Source of the DNA: Anadara kagoshimensis
Lineage: Eukaryota; Mollusca; Bivalvia; Arcoida; Arcidae
Assembly (NCBI GenBank): GCA_021292105.1
Contig: CM037869.1
Span: forward strand, 25,310,050 to 25,374,049
Reading direction: 5' to 3'
DNA: 64,000 nucleotides
Part shown: positions 11,070 to 21,654 of the stretch, in pieces
How the letters are laid out: every line of letters begins with the position of its first letter
How positions within the stretch are numbered: position 1 is the stretch's first letter
Program-made: the position numbers and the translations under genes
The notes under the pieces: model-generated
Told to the model about the DNA's origin: nothing
Database searches by the model: none
Seen by the model: the letters and a program-made list of their open reading frames with translations, nothing else

Positions 11070-12110
11070 ATTGAAGTGGAGTAATGCCGGAGTTTTACGC
11101 CTCCCCAGTCAAGATTCTTTCATTTATATCGATGCGGTCAAATCAGGGATGGTGGAATTGCCTAATGGAGTTCTACACCCAAATATATAAATACCTAAGC
11201 GGTCAGTTCAAGGATGGAGAAATAAAGATCGAGATATTTCCCAAAGCTTAAATATTTATTATAGTGTAACATTTGTGGGATATTGGAGTGGAGTAATGGA
11301 GTTTTACGCCTCCCCAGTCAAGATTCTTTCATTTATATTTAGGCGGTCAGTTCAGGGATAGTAGGATTGGAGTAATGGAGAAATTAAGATTCTTACACTT
11401 ATATCGAGATATTTTCCAAAGTTTAAATTTTAATTATAATGTAACATTTGTGGGAGATTGGAGTGGAGAAATGGAGCTTCCCCCCCTGTCAAGATTCAAT
11501 CATTTATATTTAGACGTTCCATTCAGGGGTGATGGAATTGACTAATGGAGTTTTGCACCCATCCAGATTCTTTCATTTATACCCAAGCGGTCAGTTCAAG
11601 GATGTTGGAGTGGGTAGTGGAGTTTTACGCCCCATTCCATATTTTTCAGTTATGTATATATTAACGGTCAGTTCAAGGATGGTGGAGTGGACTAATGGGG
11701 ATTTATGCCCTAATCCAGATCCAATGGTCATTTCAGGGTGTGGGGTAACAGAATTTTAAGCCCCAGTCTAGACTTTTTCACTAATGTCTAAGCGGTCAGT
11801 TCTGAATGAGTAATGGAGTTTTAAGATCCAGTCAGGATTCTTCATTTTATATCGGAATTGTTAATTCGTGAATGGTTGAGTTGAGAAATGGTGCTTGAAG
11901 CACCAGTCAGGATTCTTTCACTCACTTATATCGAGATAATTAGTTCAGGTATGGTGGGGTGGAGTGTTGAACGTCCCCTAGACTTTCATTTCTAAATGCC
12001 AAGTACTTGGCGAAAGAACAATCATTATCGGCAGACCTGGCCGGGTTTTTTAATCCACGACCTCCCGCATACGAACCAAACAATCTACCATCTGGGCTAC
12101 CGTATTATTA
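11070..12110 (-). mobile_element. tRNA-derived SINE with its tail expanded into about ten units
   Basis: On the minus strand a tRNA-like head (12030-12110; A-box-like 'agatggtagattg' and a decayed B box 'ggtcgtggatt') is followed by 'gttctttcgccaagtactt'. Its tail motif is then repeated about ten times in units of roughly 75-100 bp. On the plus strand each unit reads 'ggagtggagtaatggag', 'ttttacgcc', 'cccagtcaagattctttca', 'cggtcagttcagggatgg'. A second block 'gtttaaat...gtaacatttgtg' occurs three times (about 11033, 11246 and 11422), giving a higher-order period near 190 bp. Confidence 0.75.
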
Positions 12111-12660
12111 TGAAGAATATTGCTCAAAACCACTCCTCAATAATTACGTGACTTTTTATGGAGTATGATGAGAAATATGTTGCTTATGGAGCCATTCCTG
12201 CTTCATTCCGTTCCGTTACATGGCTCGAGCATTTAAGAGATGCATTAATGATTATTAACCTGATATAGATAAGTACAAAGAAGAAATTTAGGTAACAGTT
12301 GTATATTTTTTAAAAATTTACATCTTCAGCTTGTGATCGATGCAATAAATGGATTTTAAATAAGAACTTTTTTTACATTTTAACTTATTTTGAATTTTTT
12401 TATTTTCTGAAGTTTTATTTTTTATTTTTTATTTATTTTTTTTTTTAAATTTATTTTTAAATTTTAAATCTATTTTTCCATTTTTCTTTTTTTAATTTTT
12501 ATATGCACATTGAGTAGATAGATCCAGAACACGTTGCAATAATAACTTTGTTTGTTGAGGTGTAACAATATAGCTTTAAATAATATATAATATTATGCCA
12601 TTTTATGACATAAGAATTCGTCAGGTGTAAAAATTATTATTTTATGTTCAAATTCTATAC
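12110..12660. other. AT-rich spacer with T-rich low complexity
   Basis: 12360-12510 is largely T/A homopolymer-like. No gene recognised. Confidence 0.5.
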
Positions 12661-12714
12661 ATAAAGATTACAGATTAACAAGGAGCTAAAGAAAAGGAGT
12701 CGAAGTTTGACATT

Positions 12715-13022
12715 GGTAAGCTTCCTCACCTCCGCTTATCCTGTCCGTGTCCGCTGGCACATAAGGCCCCGATACATCTTCTTCATAATGCTCTGTCTAT
12801 GGCAGCTGCCCTTGCTGACACCCAGCTTTTCCATTCCAGTTGTGTTCTTTCTTTCTCTGTTGTTCTGTGCCATGTTGTTTTTAGTCAACCACTTTTCCTC
12901 TTTCCTTGTGGATGCCATGTAATTGCGGTGGTGCAGATCTTGCTGCTTTACATTCTAAGAACATGGCCAATCCACCTCCACTTTCTTATTCTTATTATTA
13001 CACTTACTTTTTCTGTTTGTTT

Positions 13023-13058
<36 letters not shown>

Positions 13059-13125
13059 TTCTATTATGAAGTTCTTCGTTTGAAATTTTGTCTGGCCATC
13101 TTACCCTCAGGAATCTTCTAAGGTA
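12715..13125 (-). pseudogene. LINE (non-LTR) reverse transcriptase C-terminal remnant
   Basis: Minus-strand translation gives 'FLRVRWPDKISNEELHNRT' (about 13120-13064), a typical phrase after the reverse transcriptase domain of many animal LINE polyproteins. After an A-rich stretch comes 'RKWRWIGHVLRM' (about 13000-12965), then in another frame 'TWHPQGKRK' and, further on, 'KSWVSARAAAIDRAL' and 'CIGALCASGH'. These are the expected successive C-terminal landmarks, in the right order, broken by stops and frame changes. The poly-T at 13024-13057 is an A tract lying inside the former coding sequence between two landmarks. It is dead; the clade was not determined. Confidence 0.75.
13024..13057. 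repeat. Poly-T tract
   Basis: A run of about 34 T. On the minus strand it sits inside the LINE remnant and translates as a poly-Lys run, which is an artefact. Confidence 0.9.
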
Positions 13126-13249
13126 CACAGAGATAGCAATCAGCTGCCTAAAACTGTCGAGATATAGATAACAAGGAGCCAAGGTGGACTGTCGATTCTG
13201 CACTTGTTTGTTAGCTTAATGTTAAACTTTCGACAGGCCTGTAATGTGA

Positions 13250-14180
13250 GATATACACTTCGTTGGTGCGCTGTTTAGAGTAAACATTCTTTTAAAACGC
13301 TTGATAAGAAGTATTTTATAAAAATACATGATTGTGTTGTTGTCAACCGCGGTCTGTCAATTCTAGCCAGATTTTACCAAACTTTTTAAGAAGTTAATTA
13401 TATTTGACCAAGTTTGATAATGCAAAAATATGAGTTGTAGGCCCTTATATGGACACTTGTTTCCTAAAATGATGTCCGCTTAGCCTAAACTGGTCTTTAC
13501 CATTTGATAAGAAGTTTATTATACTCGAAATCTCTACCAAGTTCGATAATACAATAGCTTGTTCTAAAAGTGAAGGAGTTACACACCATTACTCGGGCAC
13601 TGTTTTTCTAGAAAACTGTCCGCCCAACTTGTTTTTCTCTGTTCGCTTTACCGGAAGTAACATTAAAGACGCACCAAAACGCGATGGTTTCCACTCAGGG
13701 ATATTTCGTTCGCCGAATTTTTCAATTTATAAAGTGGAATATGGATATCTCACTTACTACATTTATATATATATATTTGCAAAAAAAAGTTCGCAGGAAA
13801 TGACATCGGTGACGCACCACGTCGAATATGGATATTTAGGTCGATGAACTCTTCAATTCTTAAATATATTTTTTGTGGTTTTTTATTGGATGTGACTCAC
13901 ACCAATCTTTCATACTTTTTTGCAAAAACAAATAAATTGTCTTGATATTTTATTGCCTACGAAATAATGTTGACTATATCTATCGTAACAGGATTATGGA
14001 AGTAATTTTCCTAGCTTAGATAACGATTTATTTCCTCTTGGGTAAGGCGTATTAATTAATCATATGTTAGTTGTATAATTAGCTCTAATTTTACATGAGC
14101 TAATTCCGCTTCGTTAGATAATAAGAAATCATTTTGCAAAATTATATCCTCTATCAAATTAATATCTGATTCCGTAGCTA
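13250..14180. other. Mostly unassigned
   Basis: 'gacgcacca' and 'gaatatggatat' blocks occur twice (about 13670-13750 and 13812-13835), a short local duplication with period near 90-140 bp. No gene is recognised. Confidence 0.4.
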
Positions 14181-14184
14181 TATA

Positions 14185-14915
14185 ATGAATCCGAGCTACT
14201 TTGTAAAATGATAAGGATGACATTGATCTTGAAATTAAAGGTGCCGAGGATTGAGTTTCTATTTCTGTAAGTAGTATATTATGCTTGTTGTGGTGATGGT
14301 AAGTATCTTTAAATCTCCTCACGTGACAAACGTGAATTTGCAATTTCCGGTATATAAAAATAAAGATACATGGTAAAATGATAAGGATAACATTGATCTT
14401 GAAATTAAAGGTTCTGAGGACCTAGTTCCTATTTTTGTAGGTTAAGCGATGGTGAAGGTGTAACGACACTGTCGTTGAAATATGTTCGAGTCTCGTCATG
14501 TGACAATTGTGAATTTGCGATTTCGGAGTCAAATGATATCGAGCTACATTATAAATGGCAAGGATGGCATTGATCTTAAAATTAAAGGTTCTTACGACCG
14601 AGTTTTTATTTCTATAATAAGTATTTTGTACTAGTATTTGTTGTAGTGACGGTAATAAGCAGAATAAAAGTATCTTTAAGTCTCCTCACGTGACAGACGT
14701 GAATTTGCTATTTCCGGTATATAAAAACCAAGCTACATTGTAAATGCTAAGTATGGCATTGATATTGAAATTAAAGGTTTTGAAAATTTAAGTATTAATA
14801 AATGTTAAGTATGGTAGTGGTCTTAAAACTAAGTGTTCTGAAAACTGATTTTCTATTTCTATACGGATTATCTGTTTGTTTAAGTGGTGATTATGGTTAA
14901 ATTAAGGACTCTGTA
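14185..14915 (+). repeat. Tandem repeat, about four units of 170-190 bp
   Basis: 'cattgatcttgaaattaaag' recurs near 14222, 14391, 14569 and 14757. 'cctcacgtgaca' followed by 'acgtgaatttgc' is present in three units, varied in the second. The minus-strand open frame 14056-14343 overlaps this repeat and has no domain. Confidence 0.8.
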
Positions 14916-15009
14916 AGAGTAAAAGCTTTACGATTCCGGCACGGGGACATTCGAACTTATCACATTTGAACCTGAACTAACTGGAGTAATCGTTTAGTAC
15001 ATCCTAGTT

Positions 15010-15052
15010 AGTATTTGTACACTTATATCGAGATGGTCAGCTCAGGGATGGT
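15010..15052 (-). mobile_element. SINE tail fragment
   Basis: 'cttatatcgagatggtcagc' + 'tcagggatggtgg' matches one unit of 11070-11980. Confidence 0.55.
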
Positions 15053-15214
15053 GGTAGAAATGTTATTTCAGTTATAACTTGCTTTATATTGCTATATTAT
15101 CAAAAGACAATGTAGGTCACGCTGTGTGTGGTGTGTTAAGTATGAATTACAATGACTTATAAAAATACTAATTAATTGTGGTAGCACGTGTTATCTAGCT
15201 TCCAGGTCTATATC

Positions 15215-15437
15215 AAACACAAAAACCAGTCGATAACTCGGGTCGATACTAACTTTAAATAACGTACAGTACGGACCTGTCGAAAATTTAACACTAGGCT
15301 AACGAAAAGGAGTCTAAGCTCGATTGCCGAGTGGTCGAGATATAGATAGGCGGTACCGGGCTTAAAATGCTGAAAGAAAGGTAGCATTTATCAGTCGATA
15401 TCTGAGTCCGATATCAGCTTTAAATAACGCACATTAC
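15215..15437. repeat. Duplicated left flank and left end of MITE A
   Basis: 'cagtcgataactcgggtc' + 'aactttaaataacg' precedes a family-A left end (TACAGTACGGACCTGTCG at 15265). The same flank phrase recurs at 15394-15430 directly before the next family-A left end. A segment of about 175 bp was therefore duplicated with its flank, and the first copy lacks a right end. Confidence 0.65.
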
Positions 15438-15625
15438 TACAGTGCAGTGCAGACCTGTCGAAAGTTTAACACTGAGCTGTCGAATTGGAGAAAAATCTCG
15501 ACTGTCGATTTGCCGAAATTTAACTAGCTAGTGGTCGAAAAGCTGCCGAGAGGTAGATAGCAGCTGCCAAGATTTATCTAACGGGGGTACGGGACCCCTA
15601 AATGTAGTAACTTCCACAAATGTAT

Positions 15626-15693
15626 ACATGTGTCATGTGCTACTTTTGAATTTTTATGAAATAATACATTCAAAAGTAGCACATGTCACATGT
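15626..15693. repeat. Stem-loop with 26-nt arms
   Basis: 15626-15651 and 15668-15693 are reverse complements with a single mismatch, separated by a 16-nt loop. The loop lies just before the array, inside the inserted segment. Confidence 0.9.
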
Positions 15694-15742
15694 AATAAAA
15701 ATGGTATCACATATGTAGTAACGAACTTAGTGTTAGTATGTT

Positions 15743-17513
15743 GGTCACAAATGTAGTAAGTCTGGTCACAAATGTAGTCAATTTTGGTCACAAATATAGT
15801 CAATTTTGGTCACAAATGTAGTAAGTCTGGTCACAAATGTAGTCAATTTTGGTCACAAATGTAGTCAATTTTGGTCACAAATGTAGTAAGTCTGGTCACA
15901 AATGTAGTCAATTTTGGTCACAAATGTAGTAAGTCTGGTCACAAATGTAGTCAATTTTGGTCACAAATGTAGTAAGTCTGGTCACAAATGTAGTCAATTT
16001 TGGTCACAAATGTAGTCAAGTCTGGTCACAAATGTAGTAAGTCTGGTCACAAATGTAGTCAATTTTGGTCACAAATGTAGTCAAGTCTGGTCACAAATGT
16101 AGTCAATTTTGGTCACAAATGTAGTAAGTCTGGTCACAAATGTAGTCAATTTTGGTCACAAATGTAGTAAGTCTGGTCAAAAATGTAGTCAAGTCTGGTC
16201 ACAAATGTAGTAAGTCTGGTCACAAATGTAGTCAAATTTGGTCACAAATGTAGTCAATTTTGGTCACAAATGTAGTAAGTCTGGTCACAAATGTAGTCAA
16301 TTTTTTTTACAAATGTAGTAAGTCTGGTCACAAATGTAGTCAATTTTGGTCACAAATGTAGTCAATTTTGGTCACAAATGTAGTAAGTCTGGTCACAAAT
16401 GTAGTCAATTTTGGTCACAAATATAGTCAATTTTGGTCACAAATGTAGTAAGTCTGGTCACAAATGTAGTTAATTTTGGTCACAAATGTAGTAAGTCTGG
16501 TCACAAATGTAGTCAATTTTGGTTACAAATATAGTCAATTTTGGTCACAAATGTAGTAAGTCTGGTCACAAATGTAGTCAATTTTGGTCACAAATATAGT
16601 CAATTTTGGTCACAAATGTAGTAAGTCTGGTCACAAATGTAGTCAATTTTGGTCACAAATATAGTCAATTTTGGTCACAAATATAGTAAGTCTGGTCACA
16701 AATGTAGTCAATTTTGGTCACAAATGTAGTCAAGTCTGGTCACAAATGTAGTCAATTTTGGTCACAAATGTAGTAAGTCTGGTCACAAATGTAGTCAAGT
16801 CTGGTCAAAAATGTAGTAAGTCTGGTCACAAATGTAGTCAATTTTGGTCACAAATGTAGTAAGTCTGGTCACAAATGTAGTCAAGTCTGGTCAAAAATGT
16901 AGTAAGTCTGGTCACAAATGTAGTCAATTTTGGTCACAAATGTAGTCAATTTTGGTCACAAATGTAGTAAGTCTGGTCACAAATGTAGTCAATTTTGGTC
17001 ACAAATGTAGTCAATTTTGGTCACAAATGTAGTAAGTCTGGTCACAAATGTAGTCAATTTTGGTCACAAATGTAGTCAATTTTGGTCACAAATGTAGTAA
17101 GTCTGGTCACAAATGTAGTCAATTTTGGTCACAAATGTAGTAAGTCTGGTCACAAATGTAGTCAATTTTGGTCACAAATGTAGTCAATTTTGGTCACAAA
17201 TGTAGTAAGTCTGGTCACAAATGTAGTCAATTTTGGTCACAAATGTAGTAAGTCTGGTCACAAATGTAGTCAATTTTGGTAACAAATGTAGTCAATTTTG
17301 GTCACAAATGTAGTCAATTTTGGTCACAAATGTAGTAAGTCTGGTCACAAATGTAGTCAATTTTGGTCACAAATGTAGTCAATTTTGGTCACAAATATAG
17401 TCAATTTTGGTCACAAATGTAGTCAATTTTGGTCACAAATGTAGTCAATTTTGGTCACAAATGTAGTAAGTCTGGTCACAAATGTAGTCAATTTTGGTCA
17501 CAAATGTAGCAAA
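15743..17513 (+). repeat. Minisatellite of about 80 units, 21/22 bp, in distinct unit types
   Basis: Every unit starts GGTCACAAATGTAGT. Type A ends AAGTCT (21 bp), type B ends CAATTTT (22 bp), type C ends CAAGTCT (22 bp). A and B dominate and mostly alternate as AB or ABB. Rare variants are 'aaatatagt', 'ggtcaaaaatg', 'ggtaacaaatg' and one 'ttttttttacaaatg'. Degenerate units flank both edges (about 15600-15740 and 17505-17545). Confidence 0.95.
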
Positions 17514-17621
17514 ATTTTACTACAAATGTAACAACAAAATTTTATCACACAGGGGGCCGGGATAAGCTGCTGATTCGTCACTAAATCGTTAGTGTTAGAC
17601 ATTTGACAGTCCTGTACTGTA

Positions 17622-18400
17622 TATATCGACCTGGATTAAAAAGGTCCCTAGGGGACATTTAATAAGCTCTTTGAAGATGACCTTGAATATGATTACCCTA
17701 AACTTCACGTATTTTGTTATCAATGTGACAGATAGTACACAACTGATGAAAAATAAGAAACAGTTAATCAAGACAACAAAGGATTAAAAATTAGCTATAA
17801 AACTTTCCGACTTTGAACAAAAAAATATGACACATTCAAACAAGACTAAATTGGTTATAAAACAAGACTAAAAAGGACAAATAATTGGCTATTAAACTCC
17901 GACCTTGAACAAAAAATATGACACAGTCAAATAAGACAAAAAGGACAAATAATTGGTCATAATAAACTCCCGACTTTGGACGATTAAATGTCAATAAAAG
18001 CTAAACAGTATTAATTGTAATAAACATTAATTTCTGTCAGCCTGGGTGAAAATTAACAACAAAATGTCTTGAAGGATTCGTTGTAGGCGTAATAACCTTT
18101 GGAAGGTAAATATGATTTATTTTATCGGCTGTGACCTATATAATTGACCTTGTGACCTAAACACAATACCAAACCTATCATTGTATGAAGTTTTAATGAA
18201 AGAATAGACAGACAGAGAGATAGACGGACAACCAGATGATCAAGACAGGCCCTTTTTTCATTCTGGTAGTTGAAGTGACCTCCAAATGCATGCACGACCA
18301 CACATAAACTTGTGTTTAGATTATTATTTTTTTAGAAAACCTGGAATAATGATGAAACGTAAAATAATTTTATCCAACCAACAAAAAAAACCGTCTTCCC
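17622..18400. repeat. AT-rich flank with a degenerate local duplication
   Basis: 'ccgac(c/t)ttgaacaaaaaa' + 'tatgacaca' and 'gacaaataattgg' blocks repeat two or three times between about 17770 and 17990. The rest is unassigned. Confidence 0.5.
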
Positions 18401-18409
18401 AGTTTAACC

Positions 18410-18668
18410 ACTGTGATAGCTAAGTTTATCTTAGTAGAGTGCTCGCTCCGTAAGTGGGAGGTCGTGGGTTCTAGCCCCGACCTTGTTTGACCCAAGACTT
18501 GAAAGTGGGTTGTGATTGTTCTTTCGCCAAGCACTCGATAGAGAAACCCATCAGCGCAAGACACAGGCAATATTTCTGCACCGTCGCCTATAGCTGGTGA
18601 CATCTTAATATAAGTAAAAAAAAATCCTGATTGGGACGTTAAAAACCATTTTTCAACTCAACTCAACC
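18410..18668 (+). mobile_element. tRNA-derived SINE, near complete
   Basis: Head: A box 'ttagtagagtgctcgc' (18431-18446) and B box 'gggttctagccc' (18466-18477). Body includes 'cccaagacttgaaagtgggt' and 'gttctttcgccaagcactcg'. Tail is 'tgattgggacgttaaaaacc' and 'aactcaactcaa'. This copy defines the family whose pieces lie at 2862, 3430, 9705, 11070 and 15010. The minus-strand open frame over it is an artefact. Confidence 0.85.
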
Positions 18669-18669
18669 T

Positions 18670-18912
18670 CCCAGTTTCATTTCATAATTGGTTTGTACTC
18701 TTTAAACAGATCTTGGACTTGTTTGAAGAACAATTATGAATGGAACAATTCCTGCATTATCTTTTACATGAAACAGGTGGTGACAAGTGTCATGTCATGT
18801 CATTGTTTTTTATCATTCAGAAAATAATGAATAAAAATAGTTGTCATGTCATATTATAAATTTTAATCATATTTCATTCGGAAATTTAAAAAAATTATAG
18901 CAGGTCAGTCAC
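18670..18912. other. AT-rich spacer
   Basis: Nothing recognised. Confidence 0.4.
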
Positions 18913-19130
18913 ATTTTACGGAACGAAATCTTGTTCTATACCGACAAAATGCATTCAAATTTCAAATGTCGTATGATATGAGTTTAAATGTAAGGGAATG
19001 GAGAAAAAAAATAAAATTACAACCAAATAAAGGTTTGATTTAGTTTAGTTTGTGTTGCTCAGTCTGTTTCAATCGAATTTTATTGTGCTTGTAAGTGTCC
19101 TAAGTAGCCGCAAGAGGTACCTACTTTTTT

Positions 19131-20848
19131 AGCTCACCTGACCGAAGGTCATGTGAGCTTATGGCATAGCGCAGCGTGTGTGCGTGCGTCGTTAACACCT
19201 ATTTTCGACTTCTCCTCTGAAACTACTGGACAGTTTTTAATGAAATTTTGTCAGAAGTATATATGGGCCGGTGCAATTCAGATTTGTTCGTGGCGTTGCT
19301 ATGGCTACCATAACTAGGTCAAGGTGACCTAGGGGTGCAAAAATCTTAAAAAATCTTCTTCTCCGAAAGTACTGATTGGAGAAAAAATCTGATGTGATAT
19401 TTGGCTTTTCTAGGGTCTTAAGCCTATAGTTTGTTCATTTTGTGAAATTCGGATAAAAAATAGGTTACGCGTTTTTGCGTTTAATTTTGAAAAAATCGTA
19501 AAATAGCTTCAAATTGTTATAACTTGACTATTTGACCAGATAATGACATGGGGTTTTCAGTTTTGACATCTTCTTGTTAGTATCTTCAAAATGAGGTCAA
19601 GGTCAATTGTGAAAGCCGTGACCTAATTTTTTTACCTCTGATTATAATTATTATCTCGAAAACTATAAACTTTTTGTATAGGCATGTATATTAGAATGAT
19701 GTAGGTATCAATACAACGATCATTTTGATGTATAGAAAAAGGTCATGGGTTCAAAGGTCAAGGTCACAGATGCGAAACAATACCGAAATGGTTAATTATC
19801 TCGAAAACTATGAACATTTTGTATAGGCATGTATATTAGAATGTTGTAGGTATTGATACAACGATCATTTTGATGTATAGAAAAAGGCCATGGGTTCAAA
19901 GGTCAAGGTCACAGATGTGAAACATTACTGAAATGGTTAATTATCTCAAAAACTATAAACTTATTGTTTAGGCATGTATATTAGAATGTTGTAGGTATTG
20001 ATACAACGATCATTTTGATGTATAGAAAACGGTCATGGGTTCAAAGGTCAAGGTCACAGATGCGAAACAATACCGAAATGGTTAATTATCTCGAAAACTA
20101 TAAACTTTTTGTATAGGCATGTATAATAGAATGTTGTAGGTATTGATACAACGATCATTTTGATGTATAGAAAAAGGTCATGGGTTCAAAGGTCAAGGTC
20201 ACAGATGCGAAACAATACCGAAATGGTTAATTATCTCGAAAACTATGAACATTTTGTATAGGCATGTATATTAGAATGTTGTAGGTATTGATACAACGAT
20301 CATTTTGATGTATAGAAAAAGGTTATTGGTTTAAAGGTCAAGGTCACAGATACAAAACAATACCGAAATGGTTAATTATCTCGAAAACTATAAACTTTTT
20401 GTATAGGCATGTATATTAGAATGTTGTAGGTATTGATACAACGACCATTTTGATGTATAGAAAAAGGTTATTGGTTTAAAGGTCAAGGTCACATATGCGA
20501 AACAATACCGAAATGTTTTATTATCTTGAAAACTATAAACTTTTTGTATAGGCATGTATATTAGAATGTTGTAGGTATCGATACAACGATCATTTTGATG
20601 TATAGAAAACGGTCATGGGTGCAAAGGTCAAGGTCACAGATGTGAAACAATCCTGAAATGGTTAATTATCTTGAAAACTATTAACTTTTTGTATAGGCAT
20701 GTATATTAGAATGTTGTAGGTATTGATACAATGGTTATCATGATGTAAAGAAAAAAGTCATTGGGGTTTAGTATTTATGTTTTCTTTAAATCTATCAGCT
20801 AGCCATTAGTTATCAGGTGAGCGTATCAGGCCCATGGGCCTCTTGTTT
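19131..20848 (+). mobile_element. Mollusc-type 1.7-kb non-autonomous element
   Basis: Begins with the hairpin AGCTCACCTGACC-GAA-GGTCATGTGAGCT and ends 'caggtgagcgtatcaggccc' + 'atgggcctcttgttt', including the palindrome GGCCCATGGGCC. I recognise these ends from bivalve genomes. No coding is seen. Its 3' two-thirds is a tandem array (19646-20770). It interrupts SINE-F copy 1, so it is younger than that SINE. Confidence 0.8.
19646..20770 (+). repeat. Eight 145-bp monomers
   Basis: Unit starts at 19646, 19791, 19936, 20081, 20226, 20371, 20516 and 20661: an exact 145-bp period, with the last unit truncated. Each unit has 'ttaattatctcgaaaacta', 'ataggcatgtatattagaat', 'gatacaacgatcattttgat' and, in the seven full units, AAAGGTCAAGGTCACA. 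Confidence 0.95.
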
Positions 20849-20966
20849 CTAACTCTAGCGTACACTGAGGGAACCTCGGTTTGAGTCTCATCCCAAAGAC
20901 TGCCTGGTAACGAACTTTTTACAGCTCTAGTATGGAAAGATGAAAATCACCTCAGAAAAAATATAC

Positions 20967-21390
20967 TAGGGCATTAACATTGTACGGAACGAAATCTTGT
21001 TCTCTACTGACAACATGCATTCAAATTTTGAATGTCGTATGTTATTGAGTTTAAGTGTAGTGGAATGGAGTAGAAATAAGGATTGTAACATCCAAATAAA
21101 TGTTTTATTTGGTTTTGTTTATGTTGCTCAGTCTGTTCCAATCGCTTCTAATTGCTTTTTTTCGAATTATACAGAGGTGTCTTTAGCGTCCACTGAGACA
21201 CGGGTCTTCGGTTTTGAGTCTCGCCCGAAAGACTGCCTGGTAACGAGGTTTTTACAGCTCTAGTATGGACAGGAGATGAAAATTATCTCAAAAAGTTTCA
21301 AAGTCCCGAGCGACGTTCGAACCCACAACCCTTGACGCCAGTGACAGTACCACTCGACAATGTCTGCCAATCGGCCGTGTTTGCTCACAC
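20967..21390 (-). mobile_element. SINE-F copy 2, tRNA-derived, with head
   Basis: On the minus strand the head has B box 'gggttcgaac' (21324-21315) and the A-box-like 'gtcgagtggtactg' (about 21357-21344). The body repeats copy 1 block for block. It abuts copy 1 directly, making a head-to-tail pair. The open frame at 20997-21263 is an artefact of this element. Confidence 0.7.
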
Positions 21391-21654
21391 ACAAACAAAG
21401 ATTATCATATGGTCAAAATATTGGTTGGTTGAGGAAACCGGGGTATCTAGACTCTAGAGAAAACCATCAGCTTTTGACCTGACGGTTTTTCTCACATTGG
21501 GATTTACTGAAAGTGGGGCATCTTCGAGGGACATTAACAATAGCTTTTACTGTACGTCATAAATTACTTTTTCATATCAGTTTTTCGAATTTTCTTTAAC
21601 CAAAAATTAAACATCTTTTCGAACTTTTACAATTTTAAAAATACATCAAAAACA

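Larger units (their letters stand above)
12664..13245. mobile_element. Family-A MITE remnant split by a LINE fragment
   Basis: The right end 'gttagcttaatgttaaactt' + 'tcgacaggcctgta' is clear (to about 13243). At the left, 'aaaaggagtcgaagtttgac' (12692-12711) matches family-A sequence just inside the left terminus. The sequence between is a minus-strand LINE remnant. Confidence 0.6.
15438..17621. mobile_element. Family-A MITE enlarged to 2.18 kb by an internal array
   Basis: The left end TACAGTGCAGTGCAGACCTG opens at 15438. The matching right end 'cgttagtgttagacatttga' + 'cagtcctgtactg' + TA closes at 17621. Family-A interior sequence ('gagaggtagatagcagctgcc') runs to about 15583 and resumes at about 17563. 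Everything between is an inserted, array-bearing segment bounded by 'gggggtacgggacccc' (left) and 'cacagggggccggg' (right). Confidence 0.8.
18913..20966 (-). mobile_element. SINE-F copy 1, split by the 1.7-kb element
   Basis: 'acggaacgaaatcttgttct' to 'gttgctcagtctgttt' (18918-19072) on the left and 'gactgcctggtaacg' to 'acagctctagtatgga' (20898-20936) on the right are continuous in the second copy at 20967-21390. The intervening 19131-20848 is therefore an insertion. This copy lacks the tRNA head. Confidence 0.75.

Noticed and set aside
12736-13203. Lys-rich and other small proteins on both strands
   Set aside because: All are explained by the decayed LINE and its A tract. Stops and frame changes separate the conserved landmarks.
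14056-14343. 95-codon minus-strand open frame
   Set aside because: It overlaps the first unit of a tandem repeat; other units carry stops in that frame.
15743-17513. CRISPR-like regular array
   Set aside because: Units are contiguous with no unique spacers, and the host is a eukaryote. It is a minisatellite.
18370-18603. Minus-strand frame with a protein-like sequence
   Set aside because: It is a reverse reading of a tRNA-derived SINE.
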